Assembly: GCA_037349315.1 (NCBI GenBank)
Contig: JBAIAC010000059.1
Coordinates: 9,698,001 to 9,762,000 of the forward strand
Direction of reading: 5' to 3'
Source of the DNA: Chelydra serpentina
Lineage: Eukaryota > Chordata > Testudines > Chelydridae
DNA length: 64,000 nt
Position numbers and translations under genes: made by a program. The notes beneath the pieces were generated by a model that was not told the DNA's origin, did not search any database, and was given only the letters and a program-made list of their open reading frames with translations. This document shows, piece by piece, positions 52,501 through 62,588 of this stretch; the stretch's first letter is position 1, and the number at the start of each line of letters is the position of its first letter.

Positions 52501-53121
52501 TTTGTGTGGCTGCTGACTCACCAGTCTACATCCTGAAACTCTTTACCATGATCTAATGTAAATAGAAGGGATGAGCTCATCAAAACACACAAATCCCATT
52601 CCTTGCAAATGCAAGTAGGGCAAGTCCCAAATACAGTTTATTTGGGGTATTTTATAATTTGAATAAAATCAGTCATAAAAATGCCAGAGGTTTAATTTCT
52701 GTCAGAGATTTCTTATTGTTTACATGGTATTCTACATGTTTTAATTGCATTACAGACAAATGGGCAATTTAAGACAGATGAGCATATGTGAGCCTCCTTA
52801 AAGAGTATTTTGCTGTACTAAAGATCTAGCTACTGCGTCTCGGGGAGATGGAGTAACTACGTCCATGGTAAAAACTCTTCCACTGATGTAGGAAGTGTCT
52901 ATATTATGGCACTGTGCCATAGCTCTGCTGCTGTTGTAGCTGTAGTGTAGACATGCCTAGAATGTTGACCTGGGTTACTGGTATACATTTACTCCTTGGG
53001 TTATACTGAAAAACCTTTATGTGTAGGTAAGGCCTTAAACTACATCAAAGCAGGGCACTCTCAATCTGAAATAAGTGTGTCAATGTGAGAAGGTTTCCAC
53101 CAATGTAACTAAATCAGTTTC
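49563..53121. other. Upstream flank between MITE and Harbinger transposon
   Basis: AT-rich intergenic DNA. Near 52825-52965 a decayed Harbinger-type MITE end is visible (gctgtagtgtagacatgcc). Nothing else is recognised, including in the G/T-rich block at 51.2-51.8 kb. Confidence 0.45.
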
Positions 53122-53527
53122 TAAGGCCTTGGCTACACTCACGAGTTACAGCGCAATAAAACTGCCTGCAGCGCTGTAACTCACTAACTGTCTACACTCG
53201 CAAGGCACGTGCAGCGCTGCATCTCCTCAGGTACAGCGCTGCATGTACTCCACCTCCCTGAGAGGAATAACGTTTGTTGCGCTGCTGCTGGTGCGCTGCG
53301 GCTACAGTGTAGCCACCCAATGCGCTGTTATTGGCCTCCAGAAGTATTCGGAAGTATCCCACAATGCCTGTTCTAGCCACTCTGGTCATCAATTAGAACT
53401 CTACTGCCCTGGCCTCAGGTGACCAAGCGCCACTCCAACCCTTTAAATTCCCTTGGAATTTTAAATATTCCCTTCCTGTTTGCTCAGCCAGGCGTGGAGT
53501 GCTCTCAGCGCATCTTTCCAGGTAACC

Positions 53528-54031
53528 ATGCCTCCACGTGCGAGACGAGCCCCAGTATGGAGCAATGGCGAGTTGCTGGACCTCATCGCTGTTTGGGGGG
53601 AGGAAGCTGTCCAGTCCCAGCTGCGATCCAGCCGGAGGAATTTCGATACTTTCGGCCAGATATCAAGGGCCATGATTGAAAGGGGCCATGACCGGGACGC
53701 AATGTAGTGCAGGATAAAAGTAAAGGAGCTGCGGAGTGCGTACCGCAAAGCCCGCGAGGCAAACAGCCGCTCGGGTGCTCCCCCCAAAACCTGCCGATTC
53801 TACAAAGAGCTGGATGCAATACTTGGGGGTGACCCCACTACTGTTCCGAGCACCACCGTGGACACGGGAGAGCAGGAGGAGGAGAAGGAGGGAGAGGAGG
53901 ACGAGGAGGAGAGGGTTGAAGAAAACAGGAGCGAGGGTGCTGTGGCTGGGGGAGACACCCCTGACTCCCTGGGTGCATGCAGCCAGGAGCTGTTCTCGAG
54001 CCAGGAGGAAGGGAGCCAGTCACAGCGGCCG
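53528..54031 (+). pseudogene. Harbinger Myb/SANT-like DNA-binding protein, 5' exon with one nonsense codon
   Basis: From the ATG at 53528 (context AACCATGC) the frame gives MPPRARRAPVWSNGELLDLI, then a trihelix/Myb-like domain. TAG at 53705-53707 (codon 60) interrupts it between GHDRDAM and CRIKVKELRSAYRKAREANS. The frame then stays open through CRFYKELDAILGG, an acidic Glu-rich stretch and FSSQEEGSQSQRPV. A GT donor at 54032-54033 (GCCG|GTACGC) is a plausible exon end. In this superfamily the Myb-like partner aids nuclear entry and DNA binding of the transposase. One C-to-T change would explain the stop. Confidence 0.85.
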
Positions 54032-54739
54032 GTACGCGCTGGGAGAGAAAGAGAAGAGCAGGTTCGCGATAAGCAGCTTTTATTTTCGGGAAGGAGTTTT
54101 TTCGGTGTGGGGTCCTTGGGCGAGGAGGGTTTGGGCTGCATGCATGCCTAGATGCGGAAGAGCGCATTGATGTGGTCTATCACATCGGAGAAATCGGCCA
54201 CTGTAATCTCTTCGAAAGTCTCAGCCAGAACGTGGGCAATGCGCTTACGCAGGTTTATTGGGAGAGCCGCTGTGGTCCTTGTCCCATTCAGGGTAACGTG
54301 TCCGCACCACTGTGCCGCGAGGGGCGGGGGGACCATTGCTGCACACAGGCAAGCTGCATATGGGCCAGGGCGGAAGCCGCATTGCAGTAGAAGACCCTCC
54401 CTTGCTTCCCCGGACACCCTCAGCAGCGAGATATCTTCCAGGACGAACTCCTGTGGAAAATGTGGGGATAGTGTTCAGTGTAGGTTCCCCCTGCAGCTGT
54501 TGGCTCTCCCCAAGGCACAGAAACCCGTCGGACAGTACATCCGTGAAACAATCAGTCCCCCTTTACCCTGTGCTTACTCACCATTTTGGGGCTCCCGTGG
54601 GTTCTGTGCGCTCTGTTTGGGACGGGAAAATTGTGCTGTTTTGGAGACTGTGTGCGCCCTCCTTAAGTGTGGGGGAATCATTGCTCTGTCTGGCATAAAA
54701 CAATGATGCCTCTGTTAAATGTTGCATTTTGCCTTCAAG

Positions 54740-55308
54740 ATGCAACCTTGAGATCTCCGCCAACCTTCTTATCACTGGCTGAGAGACTCCAAAGGCTCAG
54801 GAAGAGGCCCAGAAGAACGAAAGAAGACATGCTGCAGGAAGTTATGAAACAGTCTCTTAAAGAGAATCAAAAGGCTTGGGAGTGGAGGGAGAGTGAAAGC
54901 AGGCTCCGCCAGGAAAACGCAGCGCAGAGGCAGCAAAGCATGCAGCTCCGGCACGAAAGCACAAAGGAGCTGATTAGCATCATGGCGCGCCAAGCGGACT
55001 CTATCCAGGCGCTCGTCGCCATGCAGGCGGAGCAGTACCGCCCCCGCCCCCCCCTGCAGCCAGTGTCCCAAAACACTTGTGCCCCCATGTCACCACCTGC
55101 CCACTTCACCCAACATTCAGGTTCTTATCGCCCACAGCAGATGCCCCCAACACCTGTAGCTTCACCAGACAGCCCTGGAAACTATGACTCTTACCCACTG
55201 CACTCAACTCCCATCCCGAATTATAGACATTCTGAAGTGCAGCACTCACTGCACAGCACTCCAGACAGGAAGCCCGAGTATGAAAGCAGGACATACCATA
55301 CCCTGTGA
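54740..55308 (+). CDS. Harbinger Myb-like protein, 3' exon
   Basis: Open frame ending with TGA at 55306-55308. It encodes LSLAERLQRLRKRPRRTKED, a coiled-coil-like stretch (MLQEVMKQSLKENQKAW, ELISIMARQADSIQALVAMQ), then a Pro/Ser/His-rich tail with repeated HSTP words (YPLHSTPIP, SLHSTPDRK). The frame runs upstream to 54667, but the acceptor CTTCAAG|A at 54739 suits an exon start. The joining phase to the 5' exon is not resolved: a one-base mismatch appears with the donor I favour, so another donor or decay is possible. The AATAAA at 55399-55404 follows the stop by about 90 nt. Confidence 0.75.
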
Positions 55309-55398
55309 TTGAACCCTTCCCCACACCACCCACCACCCCCTTGCCCTTTCTGTCTCACAAGCAGTTGTGTTTCTTTTTAATACATGTATTTTCTCTGT

Positions 55399-55436
55399 AA
55401 TAAACGGATTCTTTGGATGTGCAAACAGTCTTTATT
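55399..55436. terminator. Facing polyadenylation signals of the two Harbinger genes
   Basis: AATAAA on plus at 55399-55404 serves the Myb-like gene; AATAAA on minus at 55436-55431 serves the transposase, 145 nt after its stop. They are about 30 bp apart, so the two transcripts overlap slightly at their 3' ends. Confidence 0.7.
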
Positions 55437-55580
55437 ATTGCATAAGGAAAAAAGATACCTTAGCCCAGGAAATAAACCGGCAACGCAAGTGAGCTGAGCA
55501 AACACACATCAGCTTAGCAAAGACAGATTACTGATAACATTGGAACCACTTCACTTCAGGGTCGTGCAGGGCAGCACACA

Positions 55581-56828
55581 TTACTGGTGGTTTTCAGCCT
55601 CAAATTTCTCCTTCAAGGCATCCCTAATCCTGGCAGCCCCACGCTGGGCCCCTCTAATAGCCCTGCTCTCTGGCTGTGCAAATTCAGCCTCCAGGTGTTG
55701 AACCTCTGAGGTCCACGCCTGAGTGAACATTTCACCCTTCCCTTCACAAATATTATGGAGGGTATAGCACGCGGATATAACCGCGGGGATGCTGTGTTCG
55801 GCCAAGTCTAGCTTCCCAAATAGAGATCGCCAGCGGCCCTTCAAACGGCCAAAAGCACACTCCACAGTCATTCTGCACTGGCTCAGCCTGTAGTTGAACC
55901 GTTCCTTGCTGGTGTCAAGGCTCCCTGTGTAGGGTTTCATGAGCCACGGCATTAAAGGGTACGCGGGGTCTCCAAGGATCACAGTGGGCATTTCAATTTC
56001 CCCTACCATGATCTTCCGGTCTGGGAAAAAAGTCCCGGACTGCATCTTCCGGAACAGGGCAGTGTTCCGAAAGATGCGTGCATCATGCACCTTTCCGGGC
56101 CAGCCTGCGTTGATGTCAGTGAAATGCCCACGGTGATCCACAAGCGCCTGGAGAACCATGGAGAAATACCCCTTCCGATTAATGTACTCGGATGCTAGGT
56201 GGGGTGGTGCCAGAATAGGAATATGCGTCCCATCTATCGCCCCTCCGCAGTTAGGGAAACCCATTTGTTCAAAGCCAGCCACAATGTCCTGCACGTTACC
56301 CGGAGTCACGGTTCTTCTGAGCAGGATGAGATTAATGGCCTTGCAAACTTGCATCAGCACGATTCCAACGGTCGACTTTCCCACTCCAAACTGGTTCGCT
56401 ACTGATCGATAGCAGTCCAGAGTTGCGAGCTTCCAGATTGCAATAGCCACCCGCTTCTCCACCGTCAGGGCAGCTCTCAATCTCATGTCCTTGCACCGCA
56501 GGGCGGGGGCGAGCTCCTCACACAGTCCCATGAAAGTAGCTTTTCTCATCCGAAAGTTCTGCACCCACTGCTCGTCATCCCAGACTTGCATGACAATGTG
56601 ATCCCACCACTCTGTGCTGGTTTCCCGAGCCCAGAAGCGGCGTTCCACGGTGCATAGCATGTCCGTGAATGCCACAAGCAAGTTCGTGTCGTACGCGTTT
56701 TGCGTGACAATTTCATCGTCATCGTCGGACTCCTCGCTGTCACTGTGGATCTTAAGGAAGAGCTCGACTGCCAAACGTGACGTGCTGGCGAGACTCGTCA
56801 GTATTTTGTTCAACAGGTCGGGATCCAT
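55581..56828 (-). CDS. PIF/Harbinger DDE transposase (HARBI1-like), intact
   Basis: Open 415-aa frame with no stop or shift, of full length for the family. The acidic N-terminus (residues 30-40) precedes a helix-turn-helix region (about 121-162, LTVEKRVAIAIWKLATLDCY with FGVGKSTV). The catalytic DDE triad is visible: Asp199 in GGAIDGTHIPI, Asp287 in VILGDPAYPLMPW, and Glu323 in RMTVECAFGRLKGRW, with the family's GWPGKVHDAR block (Asp249) between. It cuts and reinserts the element at TWA sites and needs the Myb-like partner. The Met at 56828 is the first in frame, beside the right subterminal region. Related domesticated genes exist in vertebrates (HARBI1), but the complete terminal repeats and target duplication show that this is a transposon copy. 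Confidence 0.95.
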   Translation of the reverse strand: MDPDLLNKILTSLASTSRLAVELFLKIHSDSEESDDDDEIVTQNAYDTNLLVAFTDMLCTVERRFWARETSTEWWDHIVMQVWDDEQWVQNFRMRKATFMGLCEELAPALRCKDMRLRAALTVEKRVAIAIWKLATLDCYRSVANQFGVGKSTVGIVLMQVCKAINLILLRRTVTPGNVQDIVAGFEQMGFPNCGGAIDGTHIPILAPPHLASEYINRKGYFSMVLQALVDHRGHFTDINAGWPGKVHDARIFRNTALFRKMQSGTFFPDRKIMVGEIEMPTVILGDPAYPLMPWLMKPYTGSLDTSKERFNYRLSQCRMTVECAFGRLKGRWRSLFGKLDLAEHSIPAVISACYTLHNICEGKGEMFTQAWTSEVQHLEAEFAQPESRAIRGAQRGAARIRDALKEKFEAENHQ

Positions 56829-57213
56829 TTTCCCGCTGACCGAAACGGAGCACAGATCGCGCTACAAAGAAACCGTTGAAAGATGGCGCCAAATGTGGCC
56901 GGAAACACAGGGATTGCTGGGATGCGAAGCGATGCATCACAGGGCGTTGGGACAGGACCCAGAATGCACCATACCCCACGCCCCCTTCCCACAACCCACG
57001 GCGCCAGAATTGGAAGAGGTGTTCTGTGGGATACCTGTCCATAATGCACCTCTCCCAAAACCGCTGCAAGTGCAGCAAATGTAGCCATGTTAGTGCTCGT
57101 TACTGCGCTGGCAGCTGCCAGTGTGGACAGGCTGCAGCGCTTTCCCTACTCTGCTGTACGAAGACGGGTTTAACTCACAGCGCTGTACATCTGCAAGTGT
57201 AGCCAAGGCCTAA

Positions 57214-58657
57214 AGCAATTTATTTAAATCCGTTCTCAAACGACCTGTGTATAGATCAGCCCCTAGGGAATTTATCCTCTAAAGAAATATGCTGTTATCA
57301 GAAGACTTCCCTATAGAAAAGCTGAATAGATGAATAAAGATGACCTGAAAAGTAGTTTTTGTCCTTTTAAGCTCATTTATTATGTTCAAAAAAGGCCTGC
57401 CTAGTTTTTACCTTAGAAGTATCAAGAACATCAAAGCTGGTCTTCACTGTTTTTCCTAGAAGTGGTCTCAGGTACTTATTGTGAGTTTTCACACTTTAAT
57501 TGAAGGGATGAAGTGTGTCCATTGAAATGTTAACAGAAACATCCTTTCAACCAAGACCTTGTCTGGACTAGGACTATGTCTTGGCTGCAAAAAAGGTGCA
57601 TTTTCACATTGTGATAACTATCTTGATATAAAATCCTAATGGAGATAGGGTGCGGATAGTTTTTACCTCAGTGTAGCTAGTCAAGATCAACCCTATACAC
57701 CCATCCAGTAATTTACCATCTAGGCTTCAACTCAAATATTTTAGCATGTGGTAAAGGCTGTGGGGCAGATCAATAGATCTATGATAATCTACACCAGGTG
57801 ATGAAGTTTTACTAAAAACAACGGTGACAAAATGGGGTCCCCCTTCCCTCTATGGCATCTGGGAGCTCCAGCCCTACTGCCCCGGCGGCTGAAGCAGAAA
57901 ATGTCAGGAGATCTCTGGAAGTCATGGATTCCGTGACTTCTATGACTTCCCTGACATAATCTTAGCCTTATTCATTATGCATTGGAGTTAAATAGATGTC
58001 AACAAAAGTGAACAAAAACCACAGAGTTTTAAGCAGTCTGACTAAAAAATCCCCTCAGCTCTCCAGTGTTCAGCTATCAACATTTCACTAATTCTTCAGT
58101 CACCAAAGAGTGATCATGGTTAGACAAGACCTGTGGCCTGGGGCCTACAGTAGGTAACTAGGTCAATTTAACTACATCTGTCAGCGGTCAGAAAAATCCA
58201 CACAGCGGCATAATTAAACTGACCTACGTCCCTGTGTAGACAGTGCTAGGTCGACAGAAGAATTTTTCTATTCTGAACCTAGCTACCACCTCTTGGGATG
58301 GTTGATTATCTACACCGACAGGAGAATCCCTCCTGTTAGCATAGGTAATGTCTACACTAAAGTGCTACAGTGGTGCTGTTGTTGTAGCTCAGCTGTGCCG
58401 CTGTAGCGTTTTAAATGTAGACAAGCCCTGAATGTCTTAAAAAAATAAAACAAAATCCTTTCATGGCTTCTTTATACATCAAAAAACCCAAAAAAGGGAG
58501 CAAGCCCATATTTTTCCCCTATGGAGGTCACAAAGAAGCCAGGACTAATTGATGGGAGTGGGAATAAAGGACTCTGAAAATACAACTTGCCTCTACCTCT
58601 GGGGAAATAGTAACTACAAACAGCTGAGTATTGCTTCACATTTTGAAATTAACTTAC
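57214..58657. other. Upstream flank with a Harbinger MITE remnant
   Basis: AT-rich DNA. A Harbinger-type MITE remnant occupies about 58160-58432 and is listed separately. A second, weaker one may lie near 57.55-57.72 kb (cttgtctggactaggactat). No gene is seen. Confidence 0.4.
58160..58432. mobile_element. Decayed PIF/Harbinger MITE
   Basis: Contains gacctacgtccctgtgtaga, aggtcgacagaag and gtaatgtctacactaaagtg and ends ttaaatgtagacaagccct, the inverse of a GGGCTTGTCTACA-type Harbinger end. The left end is unclear. Confidence 0.5.
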
Positions 58658-58760
58658 ATATGGTCAGCTAGAACCTGGAGGGATCAGGCCCTCTCTCTCA
58701 TTTTCCTGACAGTCTGAAACAATGTCAATGATTCGGCCATCCAACATATTCTCTACTTGC
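58658..58760 (-). other. Candidate unassigned exon
   Basis: A strong acceptor (long T/C tract, CTTCTCTTAG|G) is followed by 103 bp ending at ACCATAT|GTAAGTT, a strong donor. One frame is open for 31 codons (VENMLDGRIIDIVSDC, then QENEREGLIPPGSS) and stops at 58664-58666, before the donor; the others stop early. It could be a terminal coding exon with the stop inside, a 5' noncoding exon of a longer IPO7 transcript, or a lncRNA exon. I do not recognise the peptide, and chance splice signals are possible. Confidence 0.22.
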
Positions 58761-58996
58761 CTAAGAGAAGGAAAAAAAAACATACATAAATTTGGTCAGG
58801 CGAAAGGTCCACTGAGGGAAGGCACAGCTCTTATAATCTGATAAAAATAAAATGTTCCAACCAACTACCCTCAAAGAGAGCTGACCCATGTCTGACCATT
58901 TAGTCACCTCCCTAGTAGTTGAATAGATATATATAATTTGAGAAAGCTCTCATATGTTCAGTTTAAAGGTACATTTTCCCAAGCATAACTCACTAA

Positions 58997-59387
58997 CAGG
59001 GGCGGCTCTAACCTTTTTGCTGCCCCAAGCAAAAAAAAACCAACCCCAAGCACCGCCCCGCAACAAAAAAAAAACCCCAACACACACCCCCCAGCGCCGC
59101 TGCCCCGCCGAAACGCCCGGGGCGCCGGTGGGGAGGGCAGCATGTCCATGGGCCCCCTGCCCCAGCCGGGGTGCCGGCGGGGAGCGCGGCATGCCCGCCG
59201 CCCCACTCCCCGGGCCGGGCCGCCGGCGGGGAGCGCAGCATGTCTGTGGCCCCGCCGGCGGAGAGCGTGGTTTGTGTGTTTTTTTTAAAATAAAAAACAA
59301 ACAAACAAAAAACCCCTGAGTGCCGCCCCCCTCCAGGTGCCGCCCCCAAGCACGTGCTTGGTAGGCTGGTGCCTGGGGCCGGCCCTG
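58997..59387. mobile_element. hAT MITE (391 bp) with perfect 8-bp target duplication
   Basis: The ends caggggcggctctaacc and, inverted, cagggccggccccagg; flanks ctcactaa (58989-58996) and ctcactaa (59388-59395) are identical. Interior is GC-rich with repeated gccggcggggagcg blocks and A-rich runs. Open frames on both strands are compositional. Confidence 0.9.
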
Positions 59388-59395
59388 CTCACTAA

Positions 59396-60264
59396 GAACT
59401 TCTGGGGACGTGTACATATTCTGTATGTATGGCATCTGCCAATACTGAAACAGCCAAAGGGCAACTTTAAGCTTGTGGCAGTGTTTTATTTTCATTCTGA
59501 AGGAATTAGAAGCAGCAGCAGCACTGTCAGAAAAGAAGTTGCATCTTGTGATTATATTAACAAACATGTACTCATGACATGCTCCTTGTTCCAGCTAGTC
59601 TCTGCATAATTGCAATGCAGCATGTGTTACATACCATGTGGTACACTGAGAGAGGCTTAGCAGACAGGAGAGGCTTTGTGTAATAAAGAACACAATTTCA
59701 TTATATAATACACTTTGAAGATATGCATGTGTATTAAACTATGGGATAATGGTAAACAGGAACTGTTTTCAGTCCCTATCTATTATTCCCAGTGGATTGT
59801 GGAGCAAAGCCATTCCCAAAATTGCCTACCTTAAGCATCTTTGTCTAGAAAGTTGTCTTGGCCACTTACTGATTTATAGTTAGCCATATTTTTCTCTCTC
59901 CTAACTTCATCAGAGACTACCAACTTTGATAGTATTGTTTCAATTGTTGTCTTCTTTACAGTAAGTTTAATCAAATTCAATTAATATCTTCATTTACTTT
60001 ATTTATTTACAGTTTGAGCCTTCAGGATCCTTCCCCAGGCAGATGTTCTGTTTTTGAATATTACACAGAGTTTCTGCCTATGGTGTTAGGAATGGGCATT
60101 CTGTTTGGCTAAACATTTAAGTTATGACATCAGGTATAGCTGAATCCCCACTGACATTTTCTGCGTGTAGTAAAATAGCTAACAGATTTACCTCAGAAGC
60201 ACCAAAAAGAGCATAAAATAGACAAGGTGGAGAATGCTATTATTAACTAATTATGACAATTAGC
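59396..60264. other. Flanking DNA, nothing recognised
   Basis: AT-rich intergenic sequence. No gene or certain repeat seen. Confidence 0.45.
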
Positions 60265-60362
60265 ACCTATACAGTATTTTTCAACTTCAAAGTGATCTTC
60301 ACAATACAATACTGAGGCAGATTAGTAAGTACTGTTATCCCTAGTAAAGAGGGATAACAAGA
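60265..60362 (+). repeat. MIR-like fragment
   Basis: cttcaaagtgatcttcacaa, actgaggcagattagtaagt and tgttatccctagtaaagagg follow the order of MIR-type sequence. Confidence 0.5.
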
Positions 60363-60394
60363 CAATATAATGTTCAATGGTTACTTTTTTTCAT

Positions 60395-60876
60395 ATTCCT
60401 TGGAGGAGAAGCGGTGCCCACCAAGCCCCGCTGCCGAAGCCGGGCTCGGGCGGCGCTTTAAAAGGCCCGCAGGCGGCTCCCCGCGCTGCAAGAGCCGCGG
60501 GACTTTTAAAGTGCTGGCCGAGCCCGGCTCCCCGCGGGCCTTTTAAAGTGCCCCCCCACCAGCCCCGCTGCCAGAGCCAGGCTCGGGGGGAGGCGCTTTA
60601 AAAGGCCAGCGGCTCCTGCCACAGCAAGAGCCGCGGGACTTTTAAAGTGCGCCCACCCCCAGCCCCGCTGCCGGAGCCAGGGGGGGGGGTGCGCATTAAA
60701 AGGGCCATGGCTCCTGCCACTGCGGGGAGCCGCGGGCCTTTTAAAGCGCCGCCGGAGCCCCGCTGCCAGAGCTCCGGCGGCGCTTTAAAGTGCCGCTGGG
60801 TGAGTACAGGGGGAGCGGGGAGGCACCTTTTTATAGCGCCACTCCCCCTGTGCTCCAGACCTGCCTACGCTACTGC
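60395..60876. mobile_element. GC-rich insertion, probably hAT-related
   Basis: It interrupts a LINE fragment. The right end, inverted, reads cagtagcgtaggcaggtct, like a hAT terminus; the left end is not certain. The core is a tandem of about 115-130-bp units with agccccgctgcc, ggctcggg and cttttaaagtgc. Its GC-rich units with TTTAAA in each are unlike the AT-rich flanks. Confidence 0.5.
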
Positions 60877-62135
60877 ATATATCCAGTCAATATGGAGATA
60901 GTTGAAATCCTCCATTATTATTGAGGTTGCTATTCGTAAAGCCTCTCTAATCTCCCTGCGTTTTTCACAATCATCATCACTATCCTAGTCAGGTGGTTGC
61001 AGTATATTCCTACTGCTATATTCTTAATTATTCAAGCATGGAATTTCTATCCATAGAGATTCTATGGTATAGTTTGATTCATTTAAGATTTTTACTATAA
61101 CTGACTCTATGCTTTCTTTTACATATAGTGCCACGCCCCCACCTGCATGACCTACACTGTCATTTGTATATATTTTGTACCCTGGTATTACCAGGTCCCC
61201 TTGATTGTCATTATTCCACCAAATTTCTGTGATGCCTATTATATCAATATTTTCATTTAATACCAGGCACTGGAAAGTTCACCCATCTTAGTATTTAGAC
61301 TTCTAGCATTTGTATACAAGCACTTATAAAAATTGTCACTTTTTAGTTGTCAGCCTTCATGTGATGTAATTGAATGGGACTCTTTTTCATTGACTGTTTC
61401 TCTTCAGTTCCTACCTGTACTTTATCAACTTCTATCCTCTCCTCTTTACTAGGATATAGAGATTCCCTGTTAATAGATCTTCCCCATGGGATGTTTCTGT
61501 TCAACCGTGTACTCCTCCTTACCTGTCAACTTTCTCTCAGCCCTTAATTTAAAAACTCTTATGCGACCTTTTTAATTTTACATGCCAGTAGTCTGGTTCC
61601 ATTTTGGTTTAGGTGGAGCCCATCCTTCTTGTATAGGCTCCTCCTTTCCCAAAAGATTCTCCAGTTCCTAATATATCTAAACCCCTCCTCCCTACATCAT
61701 TGTCTCATCCATGCATAGAGACCCTGCAATTCTGACTAACTTGGCCTTGCATGTGGAACTAGAAGCATTTCAGAGAATGTACCATGGAAGTTCTGGACTT
61801 TAATCTCTTACCTTGTAGGCTAAATTTGGCCTCCAGGATCTCTCTCCTACCTTTCCCTATGTCATTGGTACCTACATGTACCATGACCATCAGCTCCTCC
61901 TTGGCAATTGCACATAATTCTGCCTAGATGTCTCAAGAGATTCACAACCTTTGCCTTTAACAGGGAGTTCGCTATGAGGTTCTGCCGGTTATCACAGACC
62001 CAGCTATATTTCTAATGGTTTCTACTGATTGTCCCCATTACTGTTACCTATATCTTCCCAATAATTGGGATTCCCTCCCCTGGAGAGATATCCTCAGTGT
62101 GAGAGGATACCATGATATCATCTGGAGGGAAGGTC
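60877..62135 (-). mobile_element. CR1-clade LINE fragment: ORF1 esterase end to ORF2 endonuclease start
   Basis: Read on minus from 62135, broken frames give VHVGTNDIGKGRREILEAKF near 61.87 kb, the SGNH/GDSL-type esterase motif of CR1/L2 ORF1, then an ORF1 end and the ORF2 start (CLYTNARSLNTKMGEL near 61.3 kb, GGGVALYVKESIES near 61.1 kb), typical of an APE-like endonuclease. Several stops and shifts are present. It is cut off at 60877 by a GC-rich insertion. Confidence 0.8.
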
Positions 62136-62588
62136 TCAATAAACTACTTGTAAAATGAAGGAATGATACTTGCTGCCTCCCAAGTTAGGCTATGAAGCCT
62201 TACTCATTAATGATTATGAAATACACAGAAAAATAGACAGCAGTGCATAAAAGTGAGATTTTAAGACTAAGTAATGGTTTCCTGACTCCCCACTCAGGGC
62301 ATCTGCCATATTTACTCAGTCCTACTCTTCCAGTGAGTCATGTGAAGTGGCTAGTGGCACACTTGGAACTTGCACTGTTCCCGACCCAAAATGAGCAGGT
62401 TGAGATTGTGAGATTTAGGTTTTTGGTTTAAAGTCATAGGACAGCTTTCTGGCACAAAGATCCCTTGGTGGACTAACCAGGATGTGGAGATAGATCCTTT
62501 TCAGAGGAGGACCTCCAAGAAAGGAATGTACATAAATCCTAGGTACTAGGCCTGAGAAGTGCTATCCTCTTTTGGGTTCCCCCTAGGG

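Larger units (their letters stand above)
53125..57210. mobile_element. Complete PIF/Harbinger DNA transposon (4086 bp)
   Basis: The terminal inverted repeats ggccttggctacactc and, inverted, ggccttggctacactt (15 of 16) are flanked by TAA on both sides (53122-53124, 57211-57213), the TWA duplication of this superfamily. Recurrent cagcgctg words in both subterminal regions are likely transposase or Myb-protein binding sites (inference). It carries the superfamily's two genes arranged tail to tail: a Myb/SANT-like gene on plus (one stop codon) and a DDE transposase on minus (open). It lies upstream of IPO7, not inside it. Confidence 0.95.

Noticed and set aside
54148..54706. Open frames on both strands between the Harbinger Myb exons
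   Set aside because: They fall within the presumed intron of the Myb-like gene and match no known part of the transposon's products.
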